Below, piece by piece: positions 41,056-45,118 of a DNA stretch of 45,118 nucleotides; positions within the stretch are counted from its first letter, which is position 1; every line of letters starts with the position of its first letter. The notes below the pieces were generated by a model that saw only the letters and a program-made list of their open reading frames with translations, was not told the DNA's origin and ran no database searches. The stretch covers positions 1-45,118 of the forward strand of contig JAJFUA010000318.1 in assembly GCA_021372635.1 (NCBI GenBank), written 5' to 3'. The position numbers were made by a program, and so were the translations under genes. This DNA is from Desulfobacteraceae bacterium. GTDB taxonomy: Bacteria > Desulfobacterota > Syntrophobacteria > Syntrophobacterales > Syntrophobacteraceae.

Positions 41056-41736
41056 TTACAGGCTCCCGAGTTTGTTGATGACTTGAGAATCGAGTTCCTG
41101 TGCCGAGATCTGGAGCACCTTCTGGTAGGCCTCGAAAACGCGCATTGTGTCGACCATCCGCGCCATTTCCTCGACGAGACTGAAATTGGCCGATTCCAGG
41201 GAGCTTTGCTGGACGGTGCAATTCTTGGCCGGAGAGGGCGCGTCTTCTTCGTTCTTTGGCTTCACGTAGCTTCCATGCACCTTGTTCAAGACGGTCCCCT
41301 GCGGAAATGCCACGAGATCCAGGGTGGCCACCGATTGCTCCCCGTCAAATACCTGACCATCCTGTTCGATCCGCACGTTTCTGTCGTTGGCTTTAATGAC
41401 GCCCGCCTTTCCCAGAACCGGATAACCGTCCTGGTTGACGAGCTTGTTCTCTTTGTCGAGTTTCAGGTTGCCGGCGCGGGAATAGAGTATGCCGTCCGGT
41501 GTCTGGACTTTGAGAAAACCCTCTCCGACGAGAGCAATATCGAGGGGTTGCCCGGTGTTTTGAATGGAACCCTGATTCCAGATGGTTCGCGTGGTCTGAT
41601 CGATGAAATCGGCGAAATGGACCTCATCCTTCTTGTAACCGGGCGTGTTCACGTTCGCGATGTTGTTGGCAATGACATCCAGGCGCTTTTGCTGCTCAAT
41701 GGAACCAAGCGCGGCCGCACGGTCTGCGATCTTCAT
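41056..41736 (-). CDS. flgF: Flagellar proximal rod protein FlgF
   Basis: The 226-residue rod protein begins MKIADRAAALGSIEQQKRLD, with IANNIANVNTPGYKKDE as rod motif and LDIALVGEGFLKVQTPDG, then ends with FSLVEEMARMVDTMRVFEAY. It is shorter than flgG, consistent with FlgF. AAGGAGAG lies six bases before the ATG at 41736. A strong sigma-54 promoter lies directly upstream, making this the first gene of the rod/ring/junction operon. Confidence 0.92.
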   Translation of the reverse strand: MKIADRAAALGSIEQQKRLDVIANNIANVNTPGYKKDEVHFADFIDQTTRTIWNQGSIQNTGQPLDIALVGEGFLKVQTPDGILYSRAGNLKLDKENKLVNQDGYPVLGKAGVIKANDRNVRIEQDGQVFDGEQSVATLDLVAFPQGTVLNKVHGSYVKPKNEEDAPSPAKNCTVQQSSLESANFSLVEEMARMVDTMRVFEAYQKVLQISAQELDSQVINKLGSL

Positions 41737-41763
41737 GGCGCTCTCCTTTTCGAAAGGTTGTGG

Positions 41764-41780
41764 TTGCAATGAAAGTGCCA
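41764..41780 (-). promoter_or_regulatory. Sigma-54 (RpoN) promoter of the flgF operon
   Basis: On the minus strand TGGCAC, a five-base spacer and TTGCAA put GG at -24 and GC at -12 with exact ten-base separation, matching the RpoN consensus. Transcription would start near 41755, about 19 nt before the flgF ATG. An enhancer-binding activator of the FlrC/FleQ type would be required; none is in the window and I could not identify its sites upstream. Confidence 0.85.
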
Positions 41781-41952
41781 GATTCATTCCGTGGGCTATG
41801 ATCTGTAAGCTATTGCACTTACATGGTTATTTTAGGTCGTGGGGCGACGGTGGTCCGGAAGGGCAGGGAAGGAAGGCAAAATTTGCCGTGCGCTGCGTGT
41901 CGTTTTTGACGGCCGCCGGGGTTGGAGGGAGCTGGCATGGCGGGAAAACGAA

Positions 41953-42058
41953 CGGTCTGCGGACCGCCTCGGACTTGTTCCTGCAGCTGTGGTTTCCTCT
42001 CGGGCGTGAGGAGGTATGTCTGCACGCAGAAGGCGGCCTTACGGGGGCGTGCCCCCGT
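41953..42058 (-). terminator. Hairpins between the DUF2802 gene and the flgF promoter
   Basis: ACGGGGGC/GCCCCCGT (42041-42058) lies 13 bp after the DUF2802 stop, and CGGTC/GACCG (41953-41966) lies further on and is followed on the minus strand by TTCGTTTT. Together they probably end the upstream flhG-fliA transcript. The rest of the 334-bp gap between the genes contains the sigma-54 promoter but no gene I can support. Confidence 0.45.
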
Positions 42059-42070
42059 GCGCCGGCTGTG

Positions 42071-42571
42071 CTAGCGGTTGGAAGAGAGCCTCTGGAGATT
42101 CAGTATCAACTCCACCTCGCCTACGGGTTTTTGAAGCCGTTTGGCAATCGCTTCGGCGCTGAGGCCTTTCTGGGCCAGGGACATCACTTTCCGGTGGTCG
42201 GACGAAGCAGGGGCGGAAGTCTGACTGATCTGCCCCGGCAGGGCCGGGGAGCGAGGCTCCCGGGAAAGCGACTCCAACTGGCTGCACAGTTTCTGGGCAT
42301 CCTTCACCCGCTGGTCAAGCCTGGCGAGGAGTTGCTGGATAAGGACCTGCCTCTCCTTCAGGTTTGCATCGAAGTCCTTCGCGATCGCCGCAGTCTCGTC
42401 TATGATCTTTTGCAGCGAGTTGGACAGATCTTCCACGCCGGGGACGGTTCTTTGACGCCTGTTGAAATGGATCGTGCCGATAACGACGACGATCAACACC
42501 AGATCCAGGACAACCTGAAAATAGCTGACCAGGTCGGATTGGGCGGCAAACCACGTTTCAATGATTTCCAT
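42071..42571 (-). CDS. DUF2802-type flagellar cluster protein
   Basis: The 166-residue protein has one N-terminal membrane helix (about 14-33, YFQVVLDLVLIVVVIGTIHF), a coiled-coil middle (LQKIIDETAAIAKDFDANL, RQVLIQQLLARLDQRVKDA) and a C-terminal helix-turn-helix-like segment (MSLAQKGLSAEAIAKRL, KPVGEVELILNL). This layout matches DUF2802 proteins found beside flagellar genes; their function is not known to me. The ATG at 42571 lacks a strong ribosome site but lies 16 bp after the FliL-like gene, so coupling is likely. It is the last gene before the internal hairpins. Confidence 0.75.
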   Translation of the reverse strand: MEIIETWFAAQSDLVSYFQVVLDLVLIVVVIGTIHFNRRQRTVPGVEDLSNSLQKIIDETAAIAKDFDANLKERQVLIQQLLARLDQRVKDAQKLCSQLESLSREPRSPALPGQISQTSAPASSDHRKVMSLAQKGLSAEAIAKRLQKPVGEVELILNLQRLSSNR

Positions 42572-42587
42572 GGGGCAACTCGCGTCT

Positions 42588-43370
42588 CTAGAGTCTTTCA
42601 ATCCGGCTGACGCGCATTTGGTCGGCACGGAAACCCGGCAGTGCCGAATGAAGATGAGCCGTCAGGTCCCTCTGCACAATTTTCTGCCAGTCCTTGAGCG
42701 TGTTTCTGGGAGGATGCTGGGCTTCAAGGAAGCGATAGACCGTATCCCGGAAGAGAGTACTGTCGTTCTGGTAGCTTCGGTATTTTTCCTCGCTGTGGAA
42801 ATCGAGTTCCAGGCTGAGGAAAACGATTTTTTTCCCATCCTGGGCATTGGCCACGATGAAAAACTCGGCCTTTTCCTGGAAATGCGGCACGACGATCTGC
42901 TTGCGAATTTGCGAGACAATCTGTCTGGGAGCGGGTGTGGAGTCCTGAACCAGCATTCTTACGGCGAATGCGCAAACCACTGCGACCAGCAGCAGGGAAG
43001 AGACGCCCAGCAGGAGCATCTTCTTCAGTGCGACTTTCCGCACATGCGCGGAGGAGGGGACTGCGACCGGGGCTGGTTCCGGCGGAGATTCGGGTTCCGG
43101 TTGTTCCTCCATGACCGGGTCGAAGGCGTCCAGAGAGAATCCATGGGACGAATTCTCCTCCTGCGAATCCGAGGTTTCCGAAAAGTCGAAGAGATCGGGC
43201 CCGTGACTTTCGCCTTCCTCATCGGGCATCATCAGGCTCATGTCGGAGCGATCCGAAGCCACATCGAAATCGGCCGCGAGCTGACTTTCGAGTTGCTTTT
43301 CGAAATCGTCAGGTTCTTCGGGCGGCGTCATATCGTTGTCGATGATTTTTCTTCGGATTTCGCGTGACAT
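42588..43370 (-). CDS. FliL-like flagellar membrane protein with long acidic N-terminus
   Basis: The 260-residue protein has a long cytoplasmic part (1-110) rich in Asp, Glu and Pro, one membrane helix (about 118-140, MLLLGVSSLLLVAVVCAFAV) and a periplasmic domain. The latter has a strand VFLSLELDFHSE followed by helices (LFRDTVYRFLEAQ, WQKIVQRDLTAHLHSALPG) and ends RVSRIERL, the pattern of the FliL stomatin-like domain. FliL binds stators. The call is moderate because the domain is divergent and the acidic tail is unusually long. AGGAA lies nine bases before the ATG. It lies between fliA and the DUF2802 gene. Confidence 0.6.
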   Translation of the reverse strand: MSREIRRKIIDNDMTPPEEPDDFEKQLESQLAADFDVASDRSDMSLMMPDEEGESHGPDLFDFSETSDSQEENSSHGFSLDAFDPVMEEQPEPESPPEPAPVAVPSSAHVRKVALKKMLLLGVSSLLLVAVVCAFAVRMLVQDSTPAPRQIVSQIRKQIVVPHFQEKAEFFIVANAQDGKKIVFLSLELDFHSEEKYRSYQNDSTLFRDTVYRFLEAQHPPRNTLKDWQKIVQRDLTAHLHSALPGFRADQMRVSRIERL

Positions 43371-43466
43371 TTGAAAGGGTTCCTTGCGATTCGGAATCTC
43401 GGTTGAAAACGGCCGCCGTTTTTCCCCCGTTCCCCGGAATCGAGACGGGCAGGGGACGGGAGCGGG

Positions 43467-44291
43467 CTACTGCGCGCTCCTCATCCTGTACCCCATTTCC
43501 GGAGTGTCCAGGTATGAGGGCAGATCCTCCCTGGTCAGCTTCTTGGCAAGCCGGGTACGAAGCTTGAGAACCGCTTTCGTATGTATCTGCGAGATGCGTG
43601 ATTCCGTGTATCCGAGTGCCGCCCCGATTTCTTTCATGGTGAGTTCGTCGTAATAGTAGAGGGAAAGGACCAGTTGTTCCTTTTCCGAGAGCCCCCCTAT
43701 GGCTTCTGCCAGGTACTTCTGGATCTCGTGTCGATAGGTTTGCTGGAAAAGCTCATCCGTATCGGTAGCGAGGAAACTGAATTCTTTGTTTTCGCAGGTC
43801 GTTTCATGGATACTTTCGGGGAGAAGGGAAATTCCCTTCGTTTCGTCCAGCATCCGGTGGTATTCTTCGATATCGACCTGGAGTTCGCCGGCGATCTCTT
43901 CGTCCGAAGGATAGCGTCCCAATCTCTGTTCCAGGGTTGCGCAGGTCTTTTCGAGTACGTTGCACTTTTGCCTGAGCGAACGGGGGATCCAGTCCATCGA
44001 GCGAATCTCGTCGAGCATGGCCCCCCTGACCCTGATCTTTGCATAGCATTCAAAGGGAATTCCCTGCTCGGTATCGTATTTGTCGACGGCATCGATCAAG
44101 CCGATGATACCGGCACTGAACAAATCGTCCACGGAGACATGGTCGGGCAGCCGCGCCAGCAGCCTGATTGCCATGAATTTGACCATCTCGCTGTAACGAA
44201 GGATGATTTGTTCCTTTTCCTCCGGTCTGATCCCGTAATCCGCGGCATTGACCAGATAAGGATTTCTGTTTGGAGAACTCCTCGGCTGCAT
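43467..44291 (-). CDS. fliA: Flagellar sigma factor (sigma-28)
   Basis: FliA directs RNA polymerase to late flagellar promoters. Region 2 includes MVKFMAIRLLARLP, DLFSAGIIGLIDAVDKYD and the -10 reading RVRGAMLDEIRSMDWIPRSL. Region 3 follows (LEQRLGRYPSDEEIAGEL). Region 4 ends the protein with GLSEKEQLVLSLYYYDELTM and the helix-turn-helix EIGAALGYTESRISQIHTKA. The 274-residue product is slightly longer than the E. coli protein. GAGAGAGAAT precedes the ATG. It follows flhG by 25 bp. No FliA-type promoter was evident in the window. Confidence 0.95.
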   Translation of the reverse strand: MQPRSSPNRNPYLVNAADYGIRPEEKEQIILRYSEMVKFMAIRLLARLPDHVSVDDLFSAGIIGLIDAVDKYDTEQGIPFECYAKIRVRGAMLDEIRSMDWIPRSLRQKCNVLEKTCATLEQRLGRYPSDEEIAGELQVDIEEYHRMLDETKGISLLPESIHETTCENKEFSFLATDTDELFQQTYRHEIQKYLAEAIGGLSEKEQLVLSLYYYDELTMKEIGAALGYTESRISQIHTKAVLKLRTRLAKKLTREDLPSYLDTPEMGYRMRSAQ

Positions 44292-44316
44292 ATTCTCTCT
44301 CTGTGAGTTGGATCGA

Positions 44317-45118
44317 TTAGGTGTTCAGCAATCGCTTCCAGAAAAACTGTATCGTGCCCTGGTTCATATATGGTTCTATCTTTTGGACCGCTTTGGCGAC
44401 CCGCATGATGGCCGATGATGCCGGGGACTCCGGAAAAAGCTCGAGAAGCGGGCGCTGCTGTATGACGGCCCTGGGAACATTGGGGTCGTACGGAATGCTT
44501 CCGAGGTAATCCAGAGAGAGTCCGTCGAGGAAATGATCGGCGACTTTGCTGATCTTTGCGAACAGGGCCTTGCCGGCTTTTTCGTCCTTGACCTGATTGG
44601 TGAGTATCCTGAAGTAACGTTCCCCATGGCGCGTGTAGAGCACCTTGATGAGGGCGTAGGCATCGGTCAGGGAGGTGGGTTCGGGCGTGATCACGATGAT
44701 CTTTTCCTGGGCGGCCATATTGAAATAGAGAACCATATCGGAAATGCCGGCGCTCGTATCGATGAGCAGTATGTCGATATCGGTCTCCAGTTCGTCGAGC
44801 ATCTCGAGGAAGATCAGCTTCTGTTCATGGGTGAGGCGCGTGAGTTCCTGCACGCCGGAACTGGCCGGCATGATGCGGATATTCCGCGGACCGCGCACGA
44901 GAACCTCATCCAACCGCCTGGAGCCGTTCAAAATATGGCTGACGTTGTATTTGGGGGCCAACCCAAGGAGTACGTCGATATTGGCCAGGCCGAGGTCCGC
45001 GTCCATGATGAGAACGCGCTGGCCGAGCGTCTCCAGGGCCATGGCCAGGTTCACTACGATGTTGCTTTTCCCGACCCCGCCTTTGCCGCTGCTGATCGCC
45101 ATGGCGCGGATCGGCTTC
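44317..45118 (-). CDS. flhG: FlhG, flagellar number regulator ATPase (5' end outside window)
   Basis: This ParA/MinD-type ATPase limits flagellar number together with FlhF, whose gene usually precedes it. SGKGGVGKSN is the deviant P-loop, MDADLGLANIDVLLGLAP the Walker A' region and LLIDTSAGISDMVLY the Walker B. The frame continues upstream through KPIRA to the window edge, so the ATG at 45102 is probably internal, as true FlhG proteins have about 20 more residues with an FlhF-activating helix. It is followed by fliA. It is the paralogue of the ATPase near 5.0-5.8 kb. Confidence 0.92.
   Translation of the reverse strand, partial: KPIRAMAISSGKGGVGKSNIVVNLAMALETLGQRVLIMDADLGLANIDVLLGLAPKYNVSHILNGSRRLDEVLVRGPRNIRIMPASSGVQELTRLTHEQKLIFLEMLDELETDIDILLIDTSAGISDMVLYFNMAAQEKIIVITPEPTSLTDAYALIKVLYTRHGERYFRILTNQVKDEKAGKALFAKISKVADHFLDGLSLDYLGSIPYDPNVPRAVIQQRPLLELFPESPASSAIMRVAKAVQKIEPYMNQGTIQFFWKRLLNT

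Noticed and set aside
41819-42025. Small minus-strand frame in the gap upstream of flgF
   Set aside because: No ribosome site and Pro/Arg/Gln-rich product; the gap is better explained by hairpins and the sigma-54 promoter.

Overview
The window looks like chromosome from a GC-rich sulfate-reducing deltaproteobacterium (Desulfobacterota), most like Syntrophobacter. The best evidence is at the left edge: dsrM and the start of dsrK, subunits of the DsrMKJOP membrane complex, behind an RsbRD-N sensor-type gene. Gram-negative flagellar P- and L-ring genes, a sigma-54 flagellar promoter and an NADP-type isocitrate dehydrogenase agree with this. The species is inferred from protein similarity recalled from memory, not from a search.

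Layout. 1-2314 (minus): RsbRD-N protein, dsrM and 5' dsrK behind a good sigma-70 promoter. 2315-3018: no convincing gene, but a minus-strand promoter lies about 30 nt ahead of a terminator, so it may encode a very small RNA. 3019-4924 (plus): a VOC protein and a two-TM potassium channel with an RCK domain. 5015-10497 (minus): three glycosyltransferases joined by ATGA overlaps, then a diguanylate cyclase with its own promoter and a FlhG/MinD-like ATPase. 10751-19748 (plus): an amino-acid ABC importer (binding protein, two permeases, ATPase), a GlcD-type FAD oxidase and an aminotransferase, followed by prmA, icd and comF. 19788-21840 (minus): cysQ and an unrecognised 367-residue protein. 21974-28992 (plus): a periplasmic parvulin-type PPIase, a DUF4301 protein and a two-gene ABC exporter. 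29085-31078 (minus): an M48 membrane protease coupled to a DUF554 membrane protein. 31372-32323 (plus): a small rubredoxin-like protein and a 140-residue unknown. 32414-45118 (minus): a flagellar cluster transcribed right to left: flhG (cut by the window end), fliA, a FliL-like protein, a DUF2802 protein, then flgF, flgG, flgA, flgH, flgI, two MotB-like proteins, flgJ, flgN, flgK and flgL.

How the genes fit together. The flagellar cluster splits in two at a 334-bp gap holding hairpins and a near-perfect sigma-54 promoter in front of flgF. The upstream part holds regulators and assembly factors; the downstream part builds rod, rings and hook-filament junction. Two MotB-like proteins without a MotA sit between flgI and flgJ. 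The importer, oxidase and aminotransferase look like one uptake-and-catabolism operon for an amino acid or its keto/hydroxy acid.

Most worth following up: the tandem MotB-like pair; motifs in the DUF4301 protein that resemble UDP-sugar pyrophosphorylases; the tiny transcript near 2505-2590; a hairpin that would pair the ribosome site and start codon of icd; and the conserved-looking Cys/His motif at the front of the diguanylate cyclase.
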